A stretch of 64,000 nt of DNA. It comes from Gnetum montanum. Taxonomy: Eukaryota; Streptophyta; Gnetopsida; Gnetales; Gnetaceae. The position numbers and the translations under genes were made by a program. The stretch is taken from assembly GCA_015680685.1 (NCBI GenBank), contig MNCI01006653.1:1-64000 (forward strand), in the 5' to 3' direction. The notes under the pieces are model-generated. The model was not told where the DNA came from and ran no database searches. It saw only the letters and a list, made by a program, of their open reading frames with translations. The first letter of the stretch is position 1. Every line of letters begins with the position of its first letter. Positions 12,577-23,679 of the stretch are shown piece by piece.

Positions 12577-14160
12577 TGATTTTTTAAATGATTTTCTTGA
12601 AATAAACGTTGGAAATTAAGGACGTTGACTATGATCAAGGTATTCTAGGGTAATTTCATTAATTCAAAAGGCACCATTAATGATAATGGTGTGGATTTTA
12701 TCAATAAAAATGTGGGTGGTAAGAAAAAGGGTATGTAATGGTACATTGGAACATTGAAATTCAAAGGGATAATAGTAGGGAAAGAAAATTAATTGAAAAA
12801 TTAAGCTGAGAGTAAGAAATTATGTGTGTGAGTGATGTTGTAAGTGAAGATTACAAGAGATTACACAAGTGGATCCTTCCCAAAGCAGGTTCCAACCTAT
12901 AATGCCCTTGTGTAACCACACTTAAAGTCTCCATGGGCACCAGAAGGGTTAAATGTAATCCACACTAATTCCATGAAACACACACATGTAAATATCACCA
13001 AAATGAGATGAAAATTCTATCCTACATGGAACACGAGCTACAATCACCTGAACAGTGAGATGAGACAAAGTATAGAAGGGATCATAGAGATTGGGACATG
13101 AGGTAGCTGACCCAGGGCACAATGAATCCTGTGTGCAAAGTATGATTAAGGTGTTATTAACCCATTGTTCCAAGATCAGGATCAAGTCCATTCCTCTAAT
13201 CAGTGACATCGCATTGTTTCATCCCATGATGAACAACTATGAGAGTACCAAAACAACAAGGAGTACGATCACTTGGCATTTTGTTCAAGGGAGCAGTGAT
13301 TTTTGTTTTGTGGTACTTTGTTTTATTTTTTTCTTTTTTCTTTTTTTTTTAATATTGAATCTAGAGAAGCCACCAACCTTCAGGCATGGGTGCATGTCTT
13401 TCCAATGGGATCCCCTCAAATAGCCTTTTATTTTTGAGTGCCCGTTTGATTACTCTTACTCCCATTTTTCATTAGATCTACAAGGATCTTAGTACAACCA
13501 CGTTGCATGATAACTCCCACAGATGTTACCAAAGAGAATCCGAAAGTCTCCTTGATGTCACACCCTAATCATTCCCTCTTGGTCCATCCCTTTTCATTCT
13601 GGGTACAATGAACAAAAAATTAATTCTAAGTTTTAGAAATGTCAAGAATATCACTGTACCCTCAAACAAAACCTCTTATTTGTAGAGTGGATGAGTGGAT
13701 GTAATGGGCTCACTATTCCAAATAATTGATCACTCGAGACTTAATAACATAGAACACACCTCAACCAATGACGAGATTACTTACAAAAAAGAAAAAAGAC
13801 AAAAAGATAAAACAAAAAGTTGAAAGATGAAAAACTGGAACACAAAAAGTTGTAAAATTAAAGAAAACTGAAAAATGTTTATTAATCCTACTTTTTATTA
13901 GAATGGGGGTATCCCCCATAACTAAATAGTTGAGTATGGTAAGGATTAATAAATGGAAGATGAGGATCCTTGCATGTTGGAAGTATTGGAACTGGTCCAT
14001 ACTTACCCCATCGAGGTTCACACACTTGATTATAATGAGCATAGTGGGGAAATTTATACAATGTAGTTACCAGATAATGAGTTGACCCATTATGATATTT
14101 GGGACCATTAGATAGTATGCAAGGATTGGGTTGTCGCTCTCCATTCTTGTGTTCACTGGG
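12577..14160 (-). other. NA-1 non-coding spacer
   Basis: It aligns with NA-2 at about 28970-30690, for example around 'acacaagtggatcct' (12863 against 29268) and the block near 13385. No coding motif is visible on either strand. A homopolymer-rich segment lies at 13310-13360. Where pol would be expected there is only this conserved non-coding sequence. Confidence 0.6.
13904..13930 (-). other. Conserved short hairpin next to a polypurine-like motif
   Basis: ATGGGGG, three bases, then CCCCCAT form seven-base arms. The minus strand beside it reads TTTAGTTATGGGGG, close to the true polypurine tract at 8846-8870. NA-2 keeps the same arrangement at 30404-30428. Confidence 0.45.
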
Positions 14161-15870
14161 TCATATTGTTGTTGGAGTGTGAGTTGGTGGCCCTAATGGA
14201 GTTACATGAGGCGTTGGGTTCAAAGGTAAGGATGCACCATAGTGTGGGACTTGTGCTGAGTTGGAGGATTTAATGGCCTTGGAATTGTGTTGTCCCTTTT
14301 TACGGCTGTGTTTAAAGAAGGGGCACTTTTGATGTTGAGGAGGCTTCTCACTGTTGTTGGGAGTAGTAGCACAAGTAGCGTTTGTGGGTTGTTGAGATGG
14401 CACAGACACCTTAGGAACAACTGGTGGCGATGTATAAGGAGTGAAATGATGAGAATGTTGAAAGTTAGGAGGAGTATAGGGTACACAAGGTGGTGGTTAT
14501 GTTGGAGGTATGGGCTAGTAGTATTGTGGAGAATAGTACTATGGTGAGATAATGTACGGTGGCCTAGTTGGAGAAACAGGATGTTGAACAAGATAAGTGT
14601 TTGGATTTGAATAATATGAAGGGTGTCTCTAGTATAGTGGTGGTCTCCCCCATGACTGGGATTGTTGCCACTATGATCAAACATAGTATCTCTGTATGAA
14701 CTCTAGATGTAATGTGTTTCCACAATGCTCACATAGATGTAACAATATTTGGCGTTGGCCCTTGGGGTGATTGTACAAGCATATGTTGCATTCATACGTA
14801 TGATTGGAAATTGAGCACTTATTCCCTTTGTTCTTTTTCTCTGAATGTCTAATGTTTTGTCCCGCTTCTTGGGTTGTCAAAACTCTATCCCTAGTGTTGT
14901 TGATAAATTCTCCACACTTTTGATATGTCCATTCCAACATCTTATTGATCTTTGCCTTAGCTTCTTCTAGTGATTGTTGTATTGGAAAAGATGATGTTTT
15001 CACCTTTAGACTGGTTGATCTCTTCTTTTTATCATCACAGACCTTTGTTAAGTTGAGATTTTGGTCCCATTGATGTTTTTCAACACTCTCCCATCTAGCC
15101 ATATCTCCTTCTTCTTTTGCTACCTACTTAATAAGCTCTTGGACTTGATGGGTTCATAATTCATATAGTTGACCTTGGGCATACAATCCTAAGGTCTCTC
15201 TTGTTTCATTACGTAGCCCATCAATGATATGATATATTAGCCTTTCCTCGAAAAACCCATGGCCTGGACAATTGTTTAATAGTACATAATATCTTTCTAA
15301 GGCCATGTCCAAGGGTTCATGCTTTGCTTGTTTCCATCTTTGGATTTTTTTCCTCAAGGTTGACACTCTTGTGTAGGTTTGATATTTTTCATTAAAGACT
15401 TCTACCATTGTTGACCAATGTCATATTGAATTTTGTTTTAACGATCTATACCATACTTTTTCTTGGTCAAAGAGTGTCATAGGAAAGAGATTAAGCTTTT
15501 TCCACCTACTATCAATGTTATTCCAGGTGCAGGCATCATAGAAGGCTTGTAAATGTTGATGCGAATCTAAGTCGTAGCCTCCAAAAATTGCAGGAAAGTT
15601 ATTTAAATCGAGCTTGGGTAGTCAGTTCTCTTTATGATGCCTACGTGAGATTCGAACGGCCTCTTGTATTTGCATTAAGCTTGTAGTGGCCAGTGGGGGT
15701 TCATCGTCATTAGGGAAGTTATGCTTCCGTATGTTGGGATGACATTGTTTTTGTTCATTTTTATAAAAAACCCCTAGTTCAAGTTGTATACTCCAATCTT
15801 CATCACCATATAGTTCGTTGGTTCTCCAATGAACTTCCTAAGTCTGGCATTATTGTAATCTTGTAGGAGA
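14161..15870 (-). pseudogene. gag of NA-1
   Basis: Open stretches 15408-15154, 15102-14677 and 14409-14161 lie in one frame, broken by stops. The N-terminal part resembles the retrotransposon gag family: F-N-E-K-Y-Q-T-Y, R-W-K-Q and I-I-D-G-L-R-N-E-T-R-E-T-L. A basic linker follows, then a Cys/His segment C-x2-C-x3-H-P-K-G with two further Cys near the end of the second stretch. The tail (14680-14161) is rich in P, S, T, H and Q and ends in a stop, with no protease after it. Gag would form the particle and package RNA. GYP-8 encodes a clear homologue at 56740-57000. The start near 15870 is inferred. Confidence 0.7.
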
Positions 15871-16001
15871 GGCATTGTCGTGAAGTTGTGTGTGAATTTA
15901 TGTGTGACTTTTTATAATTATTGCTTCTTTCTAAGAGATATATCGTTAAGTCCTTATATAGTGACCTTGTATGATATAACTAATCTAGATAACTAGCACC
16001 A

Positions 16002-16020
16002 TCCCCGACAACAGCACCTA
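16002..16020 (-). other. NA-1 primer binding site, tRNA-Asp type
   Basis: The minus strand just past the LTR reads GGTGCTGTTGTCGGGGA. It matches the plant tRNA-Asp primer site (TGGCGCCGTTGCCGGGGA) except for C-to-T changes, as expected from decay of methylated cytosines. tRNA-Asp priming is typical of Athila and related lineages. Confidence 0.7.
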
Positions 16021-16868
16021 TGATGAGTGGTGAGGTACCCCTACACTCAACCATACGAATATGAGTGTTTTCACACACAATCCAGTCGAACTCCACAGAT
16101 GGACTAGTTGTGGCACCCAGACAGTTATCCTTAGGTTGCAGTTTGCCATCTTCCCACCTAGACTAGTATTATCTTTGTCATGTATGGTTTATTCTAGAGT
16201 GAGGTGTATGATGTGGTTCCTAATCTAATGCTACTCCTGAAGGCAATGGAAGGTAATATTAACTACGCTAAGCTAGGAAGAAAGGATAAGAGAATTTAAT
16301 CTAGCCTAAGTGCGATGAGCAGCCACTCCTTGATTATCCATACACATCTTGGACCTCATGCTTGACTACCATTGGGATTACCAAGCGCAAATCCTACGTA
16401 CACCACTGGGATACCAAGTAGCCACACTTAAATGCTCGTAATCAAGTTGTACTCATTTCGGCGTTACTAGGAGTTTAAGGGTGAGAGGAACTAATTAGGA
16501 AAGCAGTAAATAACATTTAAATAAATAAATAAACAAATTGAATGCTTCAATGATGAAGTAATCTCGATCTTTATTGTCAGTCATGTGCATGTCCAAGTAC
16601 GTCACACTCGAATAAAGGATGTCATACAATTACATTCACCACACTACATGCAGACACTAGAAAATAAGCTATCTTTGGAGGGATCAACCTACCAGATCTT
16701 CGCTACAATCTAACTCCTATATTTGAAACAAGGGAGAGCTACTTCTTATTTATAGACATTTTGATGGATTGTGATATCATGCACGCGATATCGCATACAT
16801 GATATCGCAGTGGATGCGATATCATGGTAGATGCGATATCGTGGTCCATGTGATATCATGTCCCATCA
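16021..16868 (-). repeat. NA-1 5' LTR, complete
   Basis: The plus strand runs from TGATGAGTGG to CCCATCA, 848 bp, with TG...CA ends. It aligns with the LTRs at 25103-25948 and 61615-62416 and with the truncated one at 8365-8845. In element orientation U3 is only about 120 bp long up to the TATA box, leaving over 700 bp for R and U5. Confidence 0.85.
16745..16868 (-). promoter_or_regulatory. NA-1 LTR promoter: GATATC array upstream of TATA
   Basis: On the minus strand a TATA box TATAAATAAG lies at 16754-16745. Upstream of it sit six perfect GATATC palindromes at 16773, 16787, 16801, 16818, 16835 and 16852, spaced 14, 14, 17, 17 and 17 bases. The array fills nearly all of U3. That it drives transcription is inferred from position. 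Confidence 0.65.
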
Positions 16869-18349
16869 ATGTCCAACTTGTTCTTGGATATTTTATGAAT
16901 ATTTGGGATTTGATTATAACATAAACATGATTTTGTAAGAATTTTTGGAATTTGAGCTTTTATGGATTTTTGGCCATTTTGGGCACCTTTTGAGCTTTTG
17001 GGATAAACTAATAATATTTGTGAGATGAATTTTGCTTAATTGGTAGTGGGAGCCATGAATCTTTTAGATGCCTCCAGTGGAGTGTTCTTTAGTGGGATCG
17101 ATCCCATGAGAACAAGGATTTTTAGATGGATTTCCTTCTATGGATTTTGATTTGTAAGTTTATGTGAGGTGATGGATTTAGCTGAGATCATGTCACTAAG
17201 TAGTTAACTCTAGTGGTGCATGGTGAGACATAGTCAAGACCTATCCTTCTAATGATACATGTGTCATGACCATTGAGGATGTTAGTAGTGAGGTTCTTGC
17301 CAAGACCCAATCATGAGTGACTTTTTTTCGATCATGAGGCTAATTTAATGATAGTAGTGAGCTTATTCCAAGAGCTATCAATGAGTTCTTCGAGTAGTAA
17401 GGGTAAATAAGACCTAGCCTTCAGAGATGCCTAGTTAAAATAAACATTCTTTAGATCTTTCCTAAATAAATTTACGATATTTTTGACATTAAAGCATTAA
17501 TTAATTAAAATTATATAAATTTTCTTTGGACTTTTGGATGTCATTTAGATTTCAGAAATTTTTTTGGCATTTCTGAGCCATGAAACATTTTTAAATATTT
17601 TATTGAAAACCTTTACCTAGCTCATATCTTATGAATTTTAGCCTAGAACCTTTATGTTCCATGAAGAGGAAAATAAAATAACCTTTCTTAATTGAGGATT
17701 TTTTACTCCTCCTACATTTCGATGCAAACAACCCAAAATAGACAAGGAAGCGTCAAAAGAGGGACATGGGATAAAAGCTGGACCAATTTTGTACAAGATG
17801 GACCTTCTCAACTTGAATAATAATTTCTATATATTTTTTATTCTTGTAAAATGAAAACTATGTACACTCCTTTAATATTTGAACCATGTACCTATTTTTG
17901 TGAATAAATAATAAAATATGATAGATATCAGTTTTTTGTCTCACATTAGGATTGTGAAATTGCAAGGAACATTTTTCATTTTGGCATGTGCTATATGTTT
18001 GGGAAAACTTAATATTATTTATTACATATTAATATTTATTATTTAATTTAGTAAACTTAAAACATGAATAACTTTATTTCTAAATGTTCAATTGAGGTGA
18101 AACAAATTTCATTAGGATCATTATTTTACATACTATTTTTTAATGAAACTAGGAAATTTTTAGACATCTATCTTTTCGTGGCTATGTAAAACTTTAATTT
18201 TTTGTAAATAAATTTTATTTAATTGCATATGTATGTATTATAAAATTTTGCTACACTATATTACTTTACTAAGGACCGTTTCTTGTTTCATACTTACATT
18301 AGCTTTTATCCATAATAATGTCAAATAAGAATGGGAAGCATATACCAAG
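16869..18349. other. Unassigned stretch
   Basis: No frame, repeat pair or RNA gene could be supported. It is AT-rich with diffuse low-complexity patches and is probably decayed repeat. Confidence 0.45.
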
Positions 18350-18900
18350 GGATTTCATATTAGTATTTTCTTTTTTGTTTCATGATAATGTTATCAAGCA
18401 CGTAGTTTACAAATGATAACAAGAAATGGTCCTTGAAGATTATATAATTTAAGAGCCTATAGTCAATAAAAGCTCATCATTCATTAGCTTTTTTCGATTT
18501 TGATATGATTATAGTTGGACTTACCCATTCAATGATAGAAACTAAAACATTCCACATATTTTGATTAAGTTGTCAATGAAAAATTCTATGAATTTTAATA
18601 CTTTGATTCATGTATATGTGATGCTAACTTATGAATGGATCAATTTTTATGGCCTTATCATGGAACTAGGCAAGATCATATTTTCATTTAGTAACAACCT
18701 TCTTCAATCCAACTTTTTATTTGATCATTAGAAATGTAGTGTTGAAGATAAGATAATCTTCTATAAGGAACATATATTTCAAGTTCTCTAAAATTAGCTT
18801 AATTTCTAGTGATGGTGTAGGGATAATCTAGATAATATTAAGCATTTTATAAAATTCAGGATTGTACTAAACTACTGATGTAACACTTTTTGATCCTAAC
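18350..18900 (-). pseudogene. Athila/Tat-like pol fragment (linker and RT fingers)
   Basis: The minus strand from about 18850 to 18380 reads P-S-L-E-I-K, then L-K-Y-M-F-L, then after several stops I-E-W-V-S-P-T-I-I-I-S-K and D-Y-R-L-L-N-Y-I-I-F-K-D-H-F. These are the standard landmarks of the protease-RT linker and RT finger domain in Tat/Athila pol. It ends before the catalytic box. No LTR or other pol domain adjoins it. It is old and dead. Confidence 0.6.
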
Positions 18901-19049
18901 ATTTCAAGATTTGACTTTTAGGTAGATGGCAAGATTATAAGATCAAATATTTTATCATTAATTGATCTTACTACATTTTATTAACATTATTTTGGGCAAA
19001 CAATATCTTTAACTACATAAAGATGTTCTATGACACAATACAAATACCC

Positions 19050-19220
19050 CTACTTGTAATGAGATTTGGAAGGATCACATGATAGCAATGCATACTTCAT
19101 TCTTCTAGTTACATCCTTACTACCAATTCCTAAGTGAAGATCTTGAAACATAATTTTGAAATCAATGGTGTTTAATAAGGCTCTCCCATGATCATTAGAA
19201 GTAAGTGTACACTCCAAAAA
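19050..19220. other. Short unidentified stretch before LARD-4
   Basis: A 61-codon minus-strand open frame (19050-19235) overlaps the edge of the LARD-4 LTR and matches nothing I recognise. It may be chance or an upstream part of the pol relic. Confidence 0.3.
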
Positions 19221-20054
19221 GGATCCATTCCACAAGCTTTCTAAGAAAAATTCAACTTAGAAGCAATAACAAGACAACGAATTGGAGAATCTTTTATAAG
19301 AAAACTCTCAATATGTAGAGAATTACATAAAAGATGAGGAGCCAAGCTCAACTCAAACCTCTTTCAAGGATCTTAGAGGTTACAAATGTCTCCTCTCAAT
19401 CCTCAATAGCTCAAAATGGAGCTAAAGCTCAAGACAAGACACTTATAAGAGATTCTCTTAACCTCTCTCAAGTGCTCTTCCTTCCCTCTCACTCAATTCT
19501 TCTTTCACAAGCTCTTAAGAGACTTTTTAAATCTCTCACTCTTACTCTTTTCCTTGAGACTAACCTTCTTCCTCTAATTAACCTAATTAGTCTTCTCCTT
19601 TGGACTCTTATTTATAGCTTATTGGTGTGATCTTTCATCTTCCATAGAATCTACCATTTAATTTTATGTCCATTGAAATCTACATTAGACATCTAAAGGA
19701 AATAGTAGACATATATTCTAAGTGTAAATATGCCAAAGTTGACATCTTGGATTAGACATCTTGAAAGTGTGTAGATGTCTAATATGTAGATTAGATGTCT
19801 AGCTATCAAGGTAAATGTCTATCTTGCTAGGGCCAAAATTAAAGATGCTCATTTTGAGGTCTAGAACCTCCTAACACATTCAAATAAGTTGGAAGCCTCC
19901 TAGCTCATCAAAATAAGTCCAAAACACTACCAAACATCGCAAAATACATTGGAATCATCATCAAAACATCAACATAAGACACACATAAAAATAGCACACA
20001 CACATATCCAAGATACATTAATGATTACACAAGGGCTAGGTGAAGTCCTCATCA
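19221..20054 (-). repeat. LARD-4 3' LTR
   Basis: It aligns with 22077-22969 throughout. The minus strand carries TATAAATAAG at 19616-19607. Upstream (19680-19820) several copies of AGATGTCTA occur in both orientations, including the perfect pair 19754-19761 and 19773-19780 that can form an eight-base stem. Confidence 0.75.
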
Positions 20055-20072
20055 TCTCTCCCATCCTCAAAA
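20055..20072 (-). other. LARD-4 polypurine tract
   Basis: The minus strand reads TTTTGAGGATGGGAGAGA directly before the LTR start TGATGAGG. This is the expected plus-strand primer. Confidence 0.6.
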
Positions 20073-20217
20073 TGTCATGCGTAATGACCTTTCACAAGCT
20101 AGAAGGCATCATGCCCCCATGACTCAAGGCCATCACTCCTATCATAATAATCAAAACACAATGCAACAAAAATATCATGAGAATGAGTATTAGTTAAGGT
20201 TTAGTTTTGAGTTTCCC

Positions 20218-21720
20218 TTACTCATGGAGGGTTGTCCTCATGCCCCACCATGCTTTCTTCATTTGAGCATCTTCTTGGAATGCTTCCCTTGCATCTTCAT
20301 GATGACTCATACTTGTAACAAATGAAAAATAAGAAAAAACAAAATGATTATGATTTCTTAACCCAACACCCTTTCTTCCCTTCTTTTTCCTCTTCTTCAG
20401 CTTCTTCTTTGGTGTTTCGAAGACTACCACTTAGTTTCCTTTCTCCATTAGCACAACCATGGGAATTACCTTCATGCTACTCATTCATTTCACAACCAAG
20501 ATAATCAAATTTATCACTATCAATTTTCTCACCAATATCAATAATGATCTTTCATAATGATTGTGCCAATAGGCACCATCATTAAAAAAATTACCATTAT
20601 TAGTCTTCCTCTCACTAACAATGACATCCAAAGTCACAACATGACTCTCATTCTCATTACAATCATGACAATGATTATGATTCCCACCATTACCATTGAA
20701 CAAACCACTACCAAGTTGATGTGAAATACTAGCATTCATCACACTAGCTTCAACATGAGAGACATTACTACCATGTTCAAGGTAAAGATCATAGCTACCT
20801 ACCTCTTCATGGCTTCTCCCATCCAACTTTATTTCAAGTTGATCTTCAACATGTGGCTATCCAATTTCATCAAAGATTGAAGGTTCAAGATCCCAAATAG
20901 GAGTTCCTAATTCCAAGGGCTTCTTCTCTTTAAAGGAATCATCAACAAGTTCTTCATCCCATTTTGAAGTTACCAACTCAAAAGGTAAACTCTCCTCCAT
21001 GGCTTTAACCTTAGATTCGTTAAAAATATCATCAAAGCAAGTATTCCTCCACATACCTTTGCTAGAAGAATCCTCTATCTCCCATGAGATAGCCTCAACT
21101 TGGCTTAGAGTCTCCTTTCCCTTACCACAAGGTATAGGAAAATTACAAAAAGTATGAGTATCATACCTTCTAGTGATGGCTTTGATCTCCCTTGAAGAAA
21201 TTCCTTGATCTTTGTCACTACTTTAGCTTTGATCTTTCACCTCCCATGACTTATGAGGTAGGAACTCATCTTGATCAATAGAATATACCATCTTGGACTT
21301 TGAAGATCTCTTAGTCCCTTTGATGTTCCCTCTTTTGAAACCTTTAAGTAATGAACTTCCTTTCTCAATAAGAGATACTTGAAAACTCCTTTTTTCTTTA
21401 ATTTCTCCTTCACGAGATCTTTCATCTTCTTCCTTTCCCTGATGGCTAGAATATATTCTCTCAATTCTCCTAAAAATATTTTTCAATTTCGTCTTGAATT
21501 TCTTCATATATCTTCTTCTTTAAGTTTTTGCAAAATATTGGTTCTTGTAGGTCCTTAGTTTGGGAAGAATTTTCTGTGTCTTATCTACAATTTTCTTAAA
21601 GGAGCCTTTTAGCTCTTGAAGCTTGTGTCCAAGCTTTTGATTTGTCTTCTTCTTAAGAGTCATACCTTTCATAGGTCTAAAGGTAAAACTTAACACAATA
21701 AGAATGATATTGAAAAGCAA
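20218..21720 (-). pseudogene. Long unidentified ORF of LARD-4 (about 500 codons, five internal stops)
   Basis: Five open stretches on the minus strand (21720-21520, 21507-21223, 21054-20857, 20826-20485, 20430-20218) all lie in one frame. I read two of the gaps codon by codon and found them open; in all about 501 codons carry five internal stops, where dozens would be expected by chance at this base composition. The N-terminal third is strongly basic and K-rich (21720-21223), the middle acidic with W-D-E-E and W-D-L-E-P, followed by an N/H-rich part with N-H-N-H-C-H-D-C, and a basic K/R cluster near the end. No known domain is recognised. It could be a divergent gag or a captured host sequence. 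Confidence 0.55.
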
Positions 21721-22076
21721 ATGTAAAAATATTCACAGCAATATTCTTTTCATTCAAAGAAAATATCAAGCTTTAATATAAAAGTGTAAATTTGAAGCAA
21801 TTCACCTCAAACCCTAGCCTTTCAAATAAATTGATGCTCAATATCAGAAAAGAAACTTGATCTTGCAAGATTCAAGTAATTTTTACCAATCTTAGATTCT
21901 CCAAACCCTAAGTGGCTATAAAGCTTCAAAATTCTTCAAATTTGTTTTAAAAGCTTGATGAAGATCAATAATTCAAGTATGGAAACCTCCAAACCAAATG
22001 CATATGTGTGGATTCCTCAAAACCAAATGCTTAAATACTAATCTAATGTGAAGCTTACCTCAATAAACTCTAAAAA

Positions 22077-22969
22077 TGATCCATTCCACAAGCTTTCTAA
22101 GAAAAATTCAATGTAGAAGAAGGAACAAGACAATGAATTGGAGAGAATTCCCCTTTTTATAATAAAACTCTCATTGTGCAGAGAATTACATAAAAGATGA
22201 GGAGACAAGCTTAACTTAAACCTCTTCCAAGGATCTTAGAGGTCACACTTGTTTCTTCTTAATCCAAAATTTCTCATAATGGAGCTAAAGCTTAAGACAA
22301 GATACTTATAAGATATTTACTTAACCTCTCTCAAGTGCTCACCCTTACCTATCACTCAATTCTTCTTTCACAAGCTCTCTTCTTGCACAAAATCCCAAGA
22401 GACTTCTCAAATCTCTCACTCTTACTCTTCTCCTTGAGAATAATATGCTTCCTCTGATTAGCCTAATTAGTCTTCTTTCTTGGACTCTTATTTATAGATT
22501 TTTGATGTGACCTTTCATTTTTCCTCTAATCTTCCATTTAATTTGATGCCCATTAAAATCTACATTAGATATCTAAAGGAAACAATAGACATCTATCCCA
22601 AGTGAAAAGATGCTAGAGTAGACATCTTAAAATCTTGTTAAATGTCTTAGATTAGACATCTTGAAAGTGTGTAGACATCTAATATGAAAATTAGACATCT
22701 AACTATTAGGGTAAACGTCTATCCTAGTAAGGCCAAAATTAAATATGCTCATTTTGAGGTTTGGAACCTCTAAACACCTTCAAAAAATTTCCCATAGCCC
22801 CTAGAACCTCCTATACTCATCAAAATTCAAAATAGTCCCAAACATGGCAAAACACCTTGGAACCATCATCAAAAGGTTAACGCAAGAAGATACATACAAA
22901 AATAGCACAAGCACATATATATCAAAGATACATTGAGGTTTACACAAGGGCCAAGTAATGTCCTCATCA
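22077..22969 (-). repeat. LARD-4 5' LTR
   Basis: Best-preserved copy of the repeat, TGATCC...CATCA. The minus-strand TATA box lies near 22496-22487 and AGACATCT/AGATGTCT motifs recur at 22560-22715. The primer site next to 22077 on the minus strand begins TTTTTAGAG and matches no tRNA end I know. Confidence 0.7.
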
Positions 22970-23679
22970 ACACCCTAAATTAAAAATGTGATTTCAAACA
23001 TGGTCAAATTTAAGATTAATGATGCATATCCTAATTGATCTTTCCAAGTCTAAGAAAGTTTTGATATCCTCAAGAGATTTTGGAACATGATCTCAATAAG
23101 GAAAAGTAAAAAAAGAAAAAGGGAAATACTTGTGTAAACTCAAAAATTCTAATAGATCTCACCGAACCATACCTTGACTATAAACATAATATATTGCCTT
23201 GAAACCTAAATGTCTAAGGCTTTCAAAAGGATAAAAAATGTCACTTGATATCTCATCTAAAGGATTTACAAAACTAAAATAATTTAACTGTAAGTCCACC
23301 TCAGAACTTATAATGAGCATGATATATTAGAGAAATTATCAATGAGTAGAATGATGCCTTAAGTGTAACTTGAACTAGCAACATCTTACCTAATAAGATA
23401 ATCTCATTAATAAATACAAAGACATTTAAAAATATAATATACCAAAGATTGTGCCAATAATTTAATAAGACTAAACATAATACTTTTAAATACATTTTAT
23501 GAGAAATTAAAGAGGGTAAGAAATGGATTTAAGATTTAAGTTAGATGATCAAAGAATTTAGTTATAAATATAAGTTTTAGTGTGATTGAGAATATACTTA
23601 ATAAGGAATTTCCAAGAGATGAAGTTGACTACATAACATGGAAATAACAAACTATTTATATTTTTTAAAATTCATAAAA
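22970..23679. other. Unassigned stretch upstream of the LINE remnant
   Basis: It may contain a decayed 5' part of the LINE, but no endonuclease motif could be read. Nothing else is supported. Confidence 0.4.

Larger units (their letters stand above)
8365..16868 (-). mobile_element. NA-1: pol-less Athila-related element (gag plus 3' accessory ORF)
   Basis: On the minus strand the order is a complete 5' LTR (16021-16868), a tRNA-Asp-type primer site, gag (about 15870-14161), a non-coding spacer with an assembly gap, the 3' accessory ORF (11754-9010), a polypurine tract and a truncated 3' LTR (8365-8845). No protease, RT, RNase H or integrase motif was found between gag and the 3' ORF. NA-2 has the same plan, so this is a family trait and not one deletion. 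Such an element would need enzymes from a partner; GYP-8 shares LTR ends, primer-site type and gag. Stops and frameshifts make this copy inactive. Confidence 0.75.
19221..22969 (-). mobile_element. LARD-4: non-autonomous LTR retrotransposon
   Basis: Direct repeats 19221-20054 and 22077-22969 flank about 2.0 kb. The right copy runs TGATCCATTCC...TCCTCATCA. On the minus strand a purine-rich tract (GAGGATGGGAGAGA, 20067-20054 region) abuts TGATGAGGAC, the LTR start, which sets a minus orientation. No RT, integrase or protease motif is present, so it is non-autonomous and of the LARD type. The interior holds one long minus-strand reading frame. No clean target-site duplication was found; similarity between the repeats extends a few bases left of the assigned starts, so those edges are uncertain. 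Confidence 0.75.

Noticed and set aside
11949-12638. Long open frames on both strands
   Set aside because: They are open only because they span 505 undetermined bases.
14287-14547. Plus-strand 86-codon frame
   Set aside because: It is the opposite strand of the Pro-rich gag tail of NA-1.
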